DNA of 64,000 nucleotides, from positions 6,264,779 through 6,328,778 of the forward strand of contig OY986971.1 in the NCBI GenBank assembly GCA_963920575.1. The letters run 5' to 3'. Of this stretch, positions 1 to 11,879 are shown one piece after another. Position 1 is the first letter of the stretch, and each line of letters begins with the position of its first letter. This DNA comes from Narthecium ossifragum (lineage: Eukaryota > Streptophyta > Magnoliopsida > Dioscoreales > Nartheciaceae). Made by a program: the position numbers and the translations under genes. The notes beneath the pieces were generated by a model. It searched no databases. It was given only the letters and a program-made list of their open reading frames with translations, and was not told the origin of the DNA.

Positions 1-280
1 ATTTTTCTCTCTTTTGCATCGGTATGTTTGCAAAAGATTCCTCCATTCTTCCCCTTTTCCTTCAGATACTTCCGAGTTCATTCTCTTCAAGTTCTTGTTT
101 TGTCAGGTCTTCTTATTCTATTCTCTGCAAATAGTGCTACAAATAGATGTATGAAAGAACAGAATAAGAAGACCCTCACAAAACAAGAACCTGAAAAGAA
201 TGAACTCGGAAGTATCTAAAGGAAAAGGGGAAGAATGGAGGAATATTTTGTAAACATATCAATGCAAAAGAGAGAAAAAT
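1..280. repeat. Long near-perfect inverted repeat (hairpin)
   Basis: Positions 1-124 match the reverse complement of 156-280 with about ten differences, leaving a loop of about 31 bases. The left arm starts at the window edge, so the structure may extend further. A transcript from either strand would fold into a duplex of about 120 bp. It lies downstream of the promoter-like block at 1150-1680, read on the minus strand. It could be a foldback MITE or a young small-RNA hairpin locus; the sequence does not decide between them. Confidence 0.85.
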
Positions 281-1150
281 CAGACGGCTAAACATGTTTC
301 CCTCTCTAAACTGGCCCAAAACTCCACCACCCAAACCATTACAACAATCCTTCTCCAAAAATACCAACTTTTGACTGGAAAGTGCACCAAAAAACAAGAC
401 AAGAAAATTTCAGGTCCCAAAAATATCTAACCGATCCGAATAACTAGATGAAAACAAAGATTAGTAATCCACGTCAAAAAGAGCATCCTGTCAGTGTTGA
501 CCTTGAACACAAAACCCAACCAAAAACTCCATTTTGCACCTAAAAATTCAAATCTTTATGCCTACAGATTGGATGATAAAACAGGATAAGAAGTAACCAG
601 TTAGAGAATCATACAAACAGAGCTAACAAAAAAGAAATATCAAGAAAATCAAGAACAATGGTCATACAAGAGGGAAAAGATAAGTTTACACTATGCAGCT
701 AAGACAGGAAAAAGAACTCAATTTCACCTAAAAAACGGAATCTTTTTATGCCCAAAGAATAGAGGTATCTTTTGCAAAGACATCAACTCAATGGAGAGAA
801 ATCTAACATCAGACAACTGCAAACGTTTTTCTCTCTATAGTAACCCAAACTCTAGCAGTCAAACCATTACAATACTTCTTCCCAAAGACCAATCTTTGCC
901 AAAAAAGTGAACCAAATTGGAAAAACCAAAAAAAGGGCTTCTTATCTGGCGTTGGCCTCGAACTCTAAACCGAACCGAATCCCCATTTTGCACCTAAGAA
1001 TTTGAAATCTTTATGCCTAAAGATCCCATAATACAAAACAAGAAGCATTAACCGGTTAAAGAACCACACAACCAGAGCCAAAATAAAAAAGAAATATCAA
1101 GAAAACCAAAAACAATGGTAATACAAGAAGAGAGACAGTTAGAAAGGTGA
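260..1150. repeat. Diverged direct repeats, no gene recognised
   Basis: Blocks at about 260-390 and 515-672 recur in diverged form at about 783-910 and 968-1128. Shared words include CATTTTGCACCTAA and AAGAAATATCAAGAAAA. The offset varies (about 450-525 bases), so indels have accumulated. No convincing exon was found on either strand. If the minus-strand promoter-like block at 1150-1680 is active, this is its transcribed 5' region. Confidence 0.5.
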
Positions 1151-1680
1151 GACCATACAGGGGAGGTGTCTCTTAAATAAATAAGGGCGCGGATACCTCC
1201 TGCGGCGTCCGCTCGATTTGAGTGGACGCCGAAATTGAAATCCGCCCATTCAGGGATCCGCGCGGAATCCACGCGTTCACGAGATACACGGGATCCCGGC
1301 AGATCCCGTGTATCCAAACGGACCCTAAAAAGAGGAGCGCACGCGGGGATTTCGTGGGGGCATCCAACGGTCTCGGATCTATTGACGAATCCGACTTGAT
1401 GGCGATCTCACGGCCGCGTGGGTCCTACTCGGGCACTAACGGATAATTTACCCAGGGTGTTGTAATTTATTTCTAATGAAAGTTTGCAATTTCTTAAAAT
1501 ATCATAAAAGAAGATTTTCATATGGCTAGGAGAAGCAAGCCATTATTATTATTATTTTAAATGTTTGATGTAATTATAATATGTGATATTTCTTTTATCA
1601 AACATTTCCAAATTAACATTAGTGGCTATTAGTAGTGAATATAATAAGTAAAGTTGGAAATTCCAAACATTTTAATTCAG
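1150..1680 (-). promoter_or_regulatory. Duplicated CDC20-type promoter block with MSA element
   Basis: This block aligns with the region upstream of the CDC20 gene (11880-12215) in the same orientation. Both share GGTGAGACC, a TATA-like TTATTTAAG on the minus strand (here near 1170-1183), ACGCGGGGAT, a CATCCAACGG box, and an AT-rich distal part containing TTTAAATGTTTGATGTAATT. TCCAACGGTC at 1363-1372 fits the plant mitosis-specific activator consensus YCYAACGGYY bound by MYB3R proteins. This copy carries about 100 extra bases with GC-rich palindromes: arms ATACACGGGATC and GATCCCGTGTAT around a 6-base loop near 1283-1312, and GGCGTCC/GGACGCC near 1205-1230. No matching coding exon lies downstream inside the window. 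It may drive a second gene off the left edge or be an orphan duplicate. Confidence 0.6.
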
Positions 1681-1739
1681 ACCCATGCAGGAACTTTTGC
1701 AAAACAAAATAAATTTATTGATATTTTCAAATGGGTAAT

Positions 1740-2930
1740 TTGTCAGTAGATGGTAGGGATGGCAACTGTGCGAGTTTGCTAAAGCTTATTTCCAAATCGG
1801 GCCGCGATTGGGTACATGGGTAAGGGATACATGCCCTTCAATCGGTAGACATCTATGAATTGAATCTATCAATTATCGAATCAATAGAATACCACCAATT
1901 AGTTGATCTAATTCATCAGTAAAACACTACTGATGCATTAAATGAATCAATCGGTATACATCTGCCAATTAAAGCGACGTGTGATATGATTATGTACCCA
2001 AATCATTTTCCTTCCGCGCCCGATCAGTGTAAAAAAAACTCCAAACCCACATGGGTTTTTGTGTCCCACCACGTCATCGTTTCAAATCCAATTCGCTTAA
2101 CCCGCCCCGCCAACTTGGCAACCAGTAATATCAAAATAAAAAAAAAAGATGTATATCACAAAAATGAGAAATTCGTCAACAAAAAGATAATTATGATAAA
2201 AATTTAATTGTTCGATCTTTTAACAATCACCATAGAATTTAAATCACGTGCATGATAATCATCCCATCAAATACTAACCAAAGAGTTTGATTTTCTATAA
2301 TATTTGCTTCAATATATATGAAAATATATCTAATAGAGGTATTTAAGTAACTATATACATAATCGGGGCAAGTTTGGGTTTTTTAAGCCTAAACATAAAC
2401 CTGCCTCGAATCCATTCAGGTTTTACTTTCTTATCCCATAATTGCCTCAAACTCGATTAGGTTAATCACAACCCATCTTATTAGGGGCAGAGGGGGAACT
2501 AATGCCCTAATAGAGACGATTCAAGCTGAACTTTGGCTTGCTCAAGCTCGAGCTGGAGTTTTTTAGTCGAGTTCGAGCTTAAGCTCGAGCTGGAGACAGC
2601 TTGAGCTCGGCTCATATAGAGGCAACTAGGCTCGAGCTCGACTAGCGAGGCTCAAAGTCGAGTGATGCCAAGCCTATATAACTAATAGATATAATTAAAA
2701 AATTTCACACATACACACACATATATATAATTAATCGAGCTCAGCTAGAGCTTTCTTTTGAGCCAAGCACAAGGATGGTTGAGGTCAAACCCGATAAAGA
2801 ATCGAGCCTTACTTGTGGCTTACTTGTGGCTCAAACTAGGTTTGAGCTCGAGCTTAATCAGGCTTGATTAGAGACCTAAGTGGAACCCCCATTAACCTGC
2901 CCCATTGCCATCCCTGCACACACACACAAA
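1740..2930. mobile_element. hAT-like DNA transposon remnants
   Basis: AGGGATGGCAA near 1756 and CCATTGCCATCCCT near 2905-2918 resemble inverted hAT-type ends. Between them are fragments resembling internal parts of such MITEs (CCCGCCCCGCCAACTTGGCAA near 2100 in shorter pieces) and a stretch at about 2520-2880 dense in GAGCTCGAGCTT-type palindromes. No target duplication was recognised and there is no transposase, so this is a low-confidence composite call. Confidence 0.3.
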
Positions 2931-2985
2931 TAATCCAAGAATTTAACAGACACATAGAAAATTCCTGACAGATAATAATCAATAT

Positions 2986-3027
2986 GATCAATTTGCTGAT
3001 ATCTTGACCAACACACTTTCTCTATAG
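2986..3027 (+). pseudogene. Ty1/copia RNase H C-terminal tail remnant
   Basis: Fourteen codons read DQFADILTNTLSL and a stop. This matches the end of Ty1/copia RNase H, where DQxADxxTKxL is a family hallmark. Nothing else of the element is left here. The same tail occurs at 55232-55370, with similar flanking DNA, so the two loci may share an ancestral insertion. Confidence 0.55.
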
Positions 3028-4413
3028 CGAGAGAGATTTCAATCATTCATGAACTGCCTAAATTTTCCTCTCTTTTTTTTTGCACATATTGATGTTACAA
3101 CCAACCAAGTTTCTCTATTTATTGGATAAGTTCTTCGACATTGCTGCTAGTGAAAAGTGATTTTCATAATAAACCGGCGAGGCAACTCGCAATATTTAAA
3201 TCACATCATAATTACCAAAAAACATTACATTGGAAGAAAAGGAGAGAATATACATCAAAATCCAGAAAATGAGAAAGCAACAAAAGCATTTGTGGTTTAC
3301 GCTGTTCTTCACTGAAACAAAAGCAAGACACCATCTCAAACCATAAATCTCAATTCCCAAAATGCAAGGGAAAGGATATCTTAAATATCTATTACAAAAA
3401 GATCCACCCATAGATGGAAGATAACATCAATCAATAAAACATGGTCTCTTGCAGCCATATTTCACAAGGGAGGAGATAGCCTAGAAACATTTTTTTTCAT
3501 TTGATTAATTGAGCCTGTTACCCTGACTTTGAAAGGCAAATGCGCCCGCATCTACTACTAGCCAGTGGATACATGCCCAGCCTTACATATGAAACCTGCA
3601 TTGGTGCCAAAGCTACCAACATGTACTGTAAGTCACGCTCGCTTCCATCGGGTCTACTTGCAGCCCCCTCGTAGCCACCATTCTGCACCGTATGTCAAGC
3701 CCGCTTCCATCCAAACCGCATCGCCTGCAAAGGTCAAACCCATCCACTATGGCCTTCCATAAAGGTGCCATGCTCCTTTTTCCCAACAAATTGGCAGTCT
3801 TGGGGTTGATTCTTGGGGATTCAATCCCAAGGCCAACCCTAGTACAAATTGTTGGTCTTATATTACAAATTAAAAAAAAAAAACAATCTTTCACAAGAAA
3901 TAAAATATCGCTCATGTAACATAATCATAAATGACATGTATCCAAGTCCTTCCTCATGCATGTCACCAAAAGTAAAGTCATGCTACGGAACTAGGAATAA
4001 CAAAATCATAACAAGCCTGTTGTTCAATTTACATGAATTCATGTAAAGTATGGCATGGACAATTATGTTCATCCCTAATCTGATAGTTACAGACCATCCA
4101 TTCCTAAAGAATAGTATCACAAGTCACAACTACATTATAAAGATGGCAGTCCAGCAGTCGACAAATAACTGATAAATTTTTGGATTGCACTGAAAGAGAA
4201 ATCGCCAACAGCATGCTTCTGATAGAATCTAAATGAAAGGAGCAAATTGGATCATAACTAAACAATAATAATAAAAAACAAGATCTTAGTCAATCTCAGT
4301 CCAAGTGTGTCAAAACCAAAATGACTTGAAAAAACTAAATATTTTTCCATATATCTCTCATCATCTTGGGAAAACCAAATTGATATGCATAGTCTATACT
4401 CTATATCAACTAC

Positions 4414-4504
4414 CGTCTTTCGAACAAATAAAGGCAGCCCATTCCACAGAATCCTTGCAGGAGAAACCTGTATGCCCTTCCTGGACCTCGTCTCGCATGA
4501 GCTT
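4414..4504 (-). other. Possible orphan exon
   Basis: On the minus strand a pyrimidine-rich acceptor (TGTTTTTTCAG) precedes 91 GC-richer bases that end in GACG before GTAGTT. At least two frames are open, including one reading KLMRDEVQEGHTGF. I do not recognise the peptide. It may belong with the better candidate at 5887-6040, but no reading frame links them with confidence. Confidence 0.25.
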
Positions 4505-5886
4505 CTGAAAAAACAGAAGGAAGATAACAAATGCAGAATACAAACAAATAATTAGGGTAAGATATATTTTACTAACCTCAGTTTTAGATCTAACGTCCAT
4601 TTGGGCCTATAGTTCAAAACGTGTCGGACCTAGTTTCCAAAAGTTTCAATTTAGTTCTTTATAGTGCCCGTTTTAGCTCCGCTAATGGGCGAGCAGGTCC
4701 CGCTGGCCATTTATGGAGGTAACAACTTTAGCTGTTGAGGTCTGCATTGTGATCATCTTAAAATTCTCTTAATTGACACATTTCCAACCATAGTCCCCAA
4801 TTGAATTTTCCCTTAAATAAAGGTAACATTACAGAGACCACATATTTGCCACTGAATTTATAAGCATGTCCATAGTTAGCAAATGCCTAGGTATTGAGTA
4901 GCTATCCCAATAATTTACCAATTAGGGCTAGCTAGCAGACTAACCTGTTCAGGTGTACCATGTAAATTGGTCCAGGCAAAATGCGAGTAAGCAGAAACTG
5001 ACAGGTATTGGACATTAAGCATAGCAATTACAAAATATAACTAAGGCAAGAAATAAAAAAGCTCAAACGATAGAAAAGAATCAATCTTCTTAGTTCTTTG
5101 ACAAATGAACATAAGTGTATTTAAGCAACAAATTACTACCCAAGGTAAAGGCACGATGAGAGTGAAAGTAACAGGTAGTGAGTATAAAAGGTAGAACACA
5201 AGTCTGCTCCCCATGGCTACAAATATGGAAACCTTGCCAATGATATTAAACCTTTTAAAACAGCAAGCATCACTCTAGACATAATACCCCAGCATGAAAT
5301 CCAGTTTCTTATCACAAGGCACAACACATGAAATCCAGTTAAACCATTTCATATTGGCTTACAAATATAATTTGCTGGCTAATTCTATCGAGAGTAAACC
5401 TTCCGAACCTATATATAACTTGATAGAGTGAAGGTATGGAGAGGTTATGAACATAGTCAAGATCCGAGAATGAGTTAAACCAATACATTCCTACAAGCAC
5501 AACGCACACCCAACAGAATACAACTGAAAACACATGCAAAAGCCAACCAACAGATATGGCTAGAACCCAAGACATTCACTATGGTCTTATCTGCAAACCA
5601 ACGGAGACTCTGACTGCCTGCTTTCCTGAATCCACAGGTTCTATCTCGAGCTCTTTCCGAATGGAAGTTTACTAAATCAAGATGGAGACAAAAAATGGTT
5701 AAGGTTGAAAGAGAGTGTATAAAACTCCTCATTTCTGCAGGAGTGAACCTTTCGATCCTGTATTAAGTGAATGAAGTAGGGTCATCCAAAACCCTTTATG
5801 CTCTATAGAAATAGAACTATACAATTGTTTTCATCGAACAAGTTAATGATACGAGAAGCCACATGGAAATAAAATGGGCCACTTAC

Positions 5887-6040
5887 ATGGTGTATCTCAA
5901 TTGAGAGTCTCGCGTATTATCTAGACCGCTAGCAGCCTTAGCCAGAGCCACTCTAACATTGGGTTCAAAAGCGTCTTCCCTTGAACAAAGATGAACAAAA
6001 ACTCCTTGGAATGTCAAGTTCGGCTCTTGGCCTTTCCCAT
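5887..6040 (-). CDS. Probable internal exon of an unrecognised gene
   Basis: On the minus strand a protein-like open frame reads LTFQGVFVHLCSRED, then EPNVRVALAKAASGLDNTRD, and ends at ACCAT before the strong donor GTAAGT. The acceptor is uncertain: a weak TTGGCAG puts the start at 6040, but the open frame continues upstream to about 6060. Amino-acid composition and the consensus donor support a real exon, present or former. I do not recognise the family. No adjacent exons were identified in the surrounding AT-rich DNA, so it may be a relic of a gene or of a captured fragment. Coordinates are for the exon only. Confidence 0.4.
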
Positions 6041-6149
6041 CTGCCAATAATGCTTGCTTCGCCCCTCATTCGAAAGGCTTATGACCTTTGTGACTTTTAT
6101 CAGTACATATAGTAAATTGGGCTATGCATTCTGTAGGGTATTAGTGTCG

Positions 6150-6272
6150 AGGAACATGAACTCGAAGAGAATCCATTAGGAACATGAACTCGAAGAGAAT
6201 CCATTAGGAACATGAACTCGAAGAGAATCCATTAGGAACATGAACTCGAAGAGAATCCATTAGGAACATGAA
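6150..6272. repeat. 28-bp tandem repeat, four copies
   Basis: Four identical 28-base units start at 6150, 6178, 6206 and 6234, each beginning AGGAACATGAACTCG. A partial fifth unit follows at 6262-6272. Perfect identity points to recent expansion. Confidence 0.95.
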
Positions 6273-7337
6273 AGTTGAGAATTGATTTACATATAAAATT
6301 TGAAGTCCACATTGATAGAGTGTTAAAGCTAGTAAACAATGAAACTAAAACACATAAAGCGAAATGTGGCATATGAATTACAACTAAAAAGAACCAATAT
6401 ACTGAGAATAAGCTTGAGCTTCGCCAATATTTGGCTACTCTAGAATAAGGGATAACTTCCATTGCAAATAAGTTTAAGGTATACAGGGTAGGTTTTTGAG
6501 CACCATATTCAATTGCATAGGGATTTCTTATTCAAACTAGCAAATAGAGTTAAAATCTATGCGAATGATGTAGATAACCACATACACATAATTTCACATG
6601 AGACTTGCACTTTCACACACATTGAAAAAACATAACTGGGCTTTTAAAGACATGATAATCAAGAGAGCAACAACAATCTCTAATAGTGCATTAAGCCCTA
6701 AGCTTAACACGTCTCAAGACAGCTGAAGAATATGTAGGAGTTCAGTAGTTACAAAGCTTCACACATGAATAAACGTTGACTTGCATAGCCAGCATATAAG
6801 TTCAATTTGGAAAAGCTAAGTTTTTTCTCCAATACAACTCATCCTTGTTTAAGAGTAAATATCCTTTTCTACTTCATCCTATATGGTCAACATGCTTCAT
6901 GTGAATAAGGGACAATTCTACTCAGATTTCCCAAATACATCAAGTTTCTTAAACATCAAAAGTTTAGTTTTCATCCAAAACACAGAATAATGATTTTCTC
7001 AACTAGATCAAAATGTTAGTTTTGATCAAGAATCTTACAAAAATAACAATAAAAAATACAGGTTAGAACAAAATATAAAATGTCCACCAAAATGTTCCAA
7101 TTATAAGTCCCAGGACATATGTTCCAAAACTCCATCCATGTCCAGTATACAACGAAACAACATGGTAAGAGATGGGAACCTTAATGTGTTTACCATGATT
7201 GCTCACCTAGTGCAAACCACAATGAGAAGAGTACTAAACAGCTAAAGGCCTTGTTTACCGAGATTTTATAAGTGCTTAGCAATTCACCTCTACAAGAAAC
7301 TATTACGAAATAAAAGGAGAATTGGCCAACAACTCAC

Positions 7338-7655
7338 TGGCTACATTTAGACTCTGCCACAAGAGTTGGTAAATTGTAATACAAAAGGCATAGAGTTAGT
7401 TTCATGTCCAGCAAAAAGAAACAGCAGGGTAAGATATATTTAAATTGACAGCACTGATCATGCAAACTATAAATTGCACAGGTAGAAACATCCAAATGGC
7501 TATATTTAGACTCTGCTACAAAACTAGGCAAGTTGCAATAACAAACGCATAAATACTTTCATGTCCAGCAAAAAGAACGGCAGGCAAAAATATATTTAAA
7601 ATGGCAGCACCGATCATTCAAACTATAAAATTGCACAGGTATAAACATCAAAATG
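7338..7655. repeat. Tandem duplication, unit about 160 bp
   Basis: Two copies begin with GGCTA(C/T)ATTTAGACTCTGC near 7340 and 7498. Both contain TTTCATGTCCAGCAAAAAGAA and AAATTGCACAGGTA at matching positions. Copies differ by scattered substitutions and small indels. No coding potential. Confidence 0.85.
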
Positions 7656-9084
7656 GAGTGCATTAAAGCGCAAAAATTCTACACAATTTACTAACACAAG
7701 GTATCAAATTGTAGCATATAAGGAGAAAAGATCAACCAGCCACTGATTAACTACCACGATGTAGAAGAGTGCTTTGTGGATAGCTTCTAAGAAATCACAA
7801 CTGCTAAAAATCATGATTCCAGAACACTAATGAAATGATCCAAGATGCTACAGTATAAGATGCCTGTATGAATAAATAAGAAAGCAAAAATGTACATCAT
7901 TAAGTAACAAAACAATAAATGTATGAAATGACGATTTGCGGTAGGTAAATATCTCAAAACCTAAGATATGATTAGAACTTGAAATGACAACTAATTGTTG
8001 CACAGTGTATGTATGAACTCAACAATAGAACTCGCATGAAATTAGAACAAATCAATCAAAATAATGGTCATAAGCTAATTGCAACCAAACCGAACTTCAC
8101 AAACAACTATTAGTGGATATTTGTATATCCCTATGCCTATAAGCTTCTCATACATATAGCTGAGCAGTTATGGGAATCTAGCTGGTAAAGGACTTAAACG
8201 GATGACCGATCTTGATCCTTTTCATTTAGGAGCAAATAGCAATGCTATCATCCTAATGGATACTCACAGGTGATTGTTAGCTTCGAAACATGGTGACACA
8301 TGTTTGGAGTAGGGAACAGCATTTCAGAAGGTCAAGACTTAGAGAATAAGGCAAGTAGACATATGAAATTAGGCATCTTAATAAAAGAACTGTGGGCCCC
8401 CTTTCACCCAACTAAAGAGGCCTGGATATCATTAATAATGAATGCATAAAGGAATGTGCAGATAACAAACACAATCTTATATGGTCCATCAAACTACTAC
8501 CGTGAAATTAAGGTTGCGGCCATCTAACAAGTTCCAAGAACATACTATTTTATCACATGTGATTTTCATACTCCAAGAATAGATTCCTACCGCGAAAAGA
8601 TTTGAACAATAGAGAGGCAATCACTAACCTAGCCATTCAAATGGTGAGTTTAGCGGTCATCACCCTAGATGAATCCTGGCACAATCATTTGCATAATCCA
8701 TAAGCCTAGATAAAAAAACATCTAATTTAACTTAGCCCAGCTTCCCCTGATCAATTATCAATTCACACCTGCCCCTCTTCTCTAAATGGGGAGAATGAAT
8801 GGTTACTAGTGGAAAGAATCATGCAATACGATTCAATCCATTTTACTGAGGTAACTAGATCAGTATAGCATGCATTCTTCCAATCCTGATTTTGTATCCT
8901 GAAACATAAATAGGTCTTGGTCCTTCAAATCCTATCCCGACCAATCTGAGAAGTCAAAACAAACCGAACCAAACCAATCCAGGGTTAAAACTTCAGACCC
9001 TATCCAATAAATCAGCAGTACGCTCCTATTTCATCCTAAATTTTTTTCTATACCAGATATTATTCCGAAATTAGTCGAGTCGTT

Positions 9085-11779
9085 TTACCTTATGTCGTAA
9101 CTACCACCAAATGGCCTTACATTTGCTGTTGTCTCAGGAGCTTGCTTTGGCAGTATATCCTTCCATATCAAGCACTTTTCAACTGGTTCCATAGCTTCCA
9201 CGGATGCCACCGATGATCCATCTGGGCTCTACATAAGCAATGAGCATGCGTCAGCAAGCCCGAGAGATATACATTTGAGAGTAAACCTCAAAGGTCTAGT
9301 GCTGATACTATTTCATCATCTTACAGAAGCATACTTAGAAACCAATTTTAATACATAGAGAGCGACGGCAATGATATTCATACCTGAGACATAAATAGCA
9401 CTCTTGAATCATGACCCATCAGGTTCGTTATTTTGCTCATAGGTTGATATCTCCATACTATGAGAGGATTACCAGGAGAACCATGAGACGTTAGGAACTC
9501 CTGTCCATTCTGGCTCCATATAATTTCAGACACTTTAGATCCTGTATCCAAAGTATTGACAAGTTCCGCTGTCAGAGTGTTCCAAAAAACGATGCTGTTG
9601 CTGCTCCCACCTCCACTAGAAGCAAGAAGATGACTCTTGACAGGACACCATGACAGCGCTTTAGCACTGCCAACAGTGTTATTGAATCTATGAAGGCAAT
9701 TTGAATTAGATCCCATAGATGTATCCCATATATGGACCAGCCCTCCGGTACCACCACTGGCCAAGTGTCTGCCTGAGCAAGACCACTTCACTGCAGGAAC
9801 TCTATGACAATTTCCTCGGAGGATATGTGCAACATGATTCTTTACTCTCATGTCGTACTCAACAATCTCCTTTCCTGCTGTTGCCAGGATGTTATTGTGC
9901 CAAGCAAGAGATCTCACTTTTGATTGGTGGACCCCTCCCATCGTTCTCAACTGCACAGAGGATTACAAGACACAATATGAGATGAAGTCAAATTCACAGG
10001 TATTGCCAGAAGACCAGTACTAAAAAGATAAGAGTGATAAAAGTCAATTAATACTCAAGTACAGAACTTGTGCATACTAACATTATCAGAGGAAAACCAA
10101 TTACATGGTCAAGAAGAGTCCAAGAAGGATACTAACCAGTTTACAGGATGTTACGTCCAACAAATGGACGTCAGCGTCATCCAATCCCATGGCTAGTCGC
10201 TGCCCATCAGCTGACCAGCTAATGCTGGTCACTAGCCTATCCACATTAACGAACTCAGTAGTAGATTGATTTGATGCATTCCATAGGTACACTGTGTTAC
10301 CCAAGGCGATTGCAACATTATTTTCACTTCCCCATTCCAGCAAATTCAGATTGTAATTGTTCCAGATATCTGGTGCAGTCAATACCATCTCAGCAGACTG
10401 AAAATATTTGGAGCAAACAAAAAATCAGTGACATGTCAGATCCAATGCAAACACAGATAACTACGAAGGAGACGTATCTACTCACCCGTGGAATTTGTCG
10501 CTGCCGCTTCACCAGTGCTGCCAAACTGGGATCATAACAGTTGCCTTCTGGCTTGCGTTTGAAATCAAAGACACGGGTCCTGCCTTGGAAAACACAGTTC
10601 CTTAGACACTTCTGATATGCTGAGGTATTAGCAGAATTATCGTCAAGTTTACATCTTTCAGTCATCAGGAACTGTGCCAAGTCCCGATCAGCAGAAGACA
10701 CAACAGGAAGAAATCTATCGTACTGCCACACAATTAAAAATTGGTGAGATGATGTCATTAATAAAGATGACATGAAATCATATTGTATCAGACGATGCAA
10801 CTAAGCACGAGATACAATTTGACTGCATAATAACATGAAAAGGAAAACCAATTCATGATAATAGAGAAAAAAGATAGTACGTTAACAAATTCATCATAAA
10901 ATGCAGCAAGTCTTTGGTCTAAAACCAAAATGAGCTTATCAGCATCGGAGTGAACATATTATTGCCCATACTAAGCAAAAGCTGGAGAAAGGACCAAACT
11001 CATAGGAAAGAATGGCCATTAAAAGATCCAGGCTGAAAAAAAAATAAAAAAGTGAGGAAAACTGCACTAGTATTATCAGCACAAACACAATGGACTTTGC
11101 ACCGCAAAGTAGCTTTCGTTTGAGCTCTATAAACATACCATGGACTCTGAAGAAGAGAGTTAATAAGAGCTAACTCAAGATTTCTTCAACTTTCATCTCC
11201 TAGACACATTTTAATGGATTCTGGAAAGACTTACAAACAGCTCTTACATCTAACTGATTCTGGACAGACCTCCAAACAGTTCATAGATCTAATACTTTCA
11301 AATAATAACAGAAATTACTTGCAAAAAGCTCACTAATTACCTTAGAGTTTCTATCCTTCATGCAAACTAATTAGAAGAGCATGCTCAAACAAGGAGAGTC
11401 ATCAGCAAATAAGAAGGAAAATTAGATAAATACATAAAATATCTTTCCTTGGAGATATAAAATCATCTTTAGACAAGCCAAAAAATTTCAGGCATACAGT
11501 TGCATCAGGAAAATTTCAGGATACAAGAAACAAAGCAGCAGCTAATTGCCAGAGGCCGATGAACAAAGAGGGTAAAGAAAGGTTGGATCTACAAAAACAA
11601 GTTCAGTTGGAGATTTAAAACAAAAGAAGAGGTGATGAGTACAATTACGTGGAGCTGACAGGAATACATCTAGAATATGCTTTGGCGAGGAATGGAATAA
11701 CCAAGAACTACGCGGCGAAGACAGAACCAAGAACTACGCGGGAAAAAGAACAACATCAACTTACATTCTGCGAACCCAT
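9085..11779 (-). CDS. CDC20: CDC20-type APC/C activator (FIZZY family), five exons
   Basis: Predicted exons are 11765-11779, 10486-10722, 10137-10397, 9384-9950 and 9085-9228. All splice in phase 0 with GT..AG introns, giving about 407 residues. The first exon is only five codons (MGSQN) before GTAAGT. A WD40 propeller follows, with FIZZY hallmarks: LEWGSENNVAIALGNTVYLW, TSISWSADGQRL, LASGGTGGLVHIWD, HDSRVLFMSQSPDG. The protein ends in the IR dipeptide that docks on APC/C. CDC20 recruits substrates to the anaphase-promoting complex in mitosis. Oddities: the N-terminus is short; the C-box is DRFLPVV where family members have DRxxPxR; no KEN motif is seen near it; the last blade has an unusual stretch (VEAMEPVEKCLIW). 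It could be a diverged paralogue rather than the main mitotic CDC20. The start rests on the first ATG joined by a clean donor. Confidence 0.85.
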
Positions 11780-11879
11780 TGGAGAAAGATGACTCCGAGA
11801 GGCGTGATTCGCGTGAAGAACGAACCAGAGAGAGAGAGAGAGAGCGCGCGAGCTGAGAGAGGACAGAGAGAGAGGACAG

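Larger units (their letters stand above)
3028..9084. other. AT-rich non-coding stretch with isolated exon candidates
   Basis: This stretch is about 6 kb with few open frames. A GC-richer part at about 3545-3860 contains short related words (for example CGCTTCCAT twice) and no recognisable protein. A diverged repeat-like block sits at 4610-4740. Two exon-like pieces on the minus strand (4414-4504 and 5887-6040) and two tandem repeats (6150-6272, 7338-7655) are listed separately. The rest looks like intron or intergenic DNA downstream of the CDC20 gene. Confidence 0.5.

Noticed and set aside
3613..3915. 100-codon minus frame
   Set aside because: Made partly of short repeated words; no family recognised and no matching splice sites.
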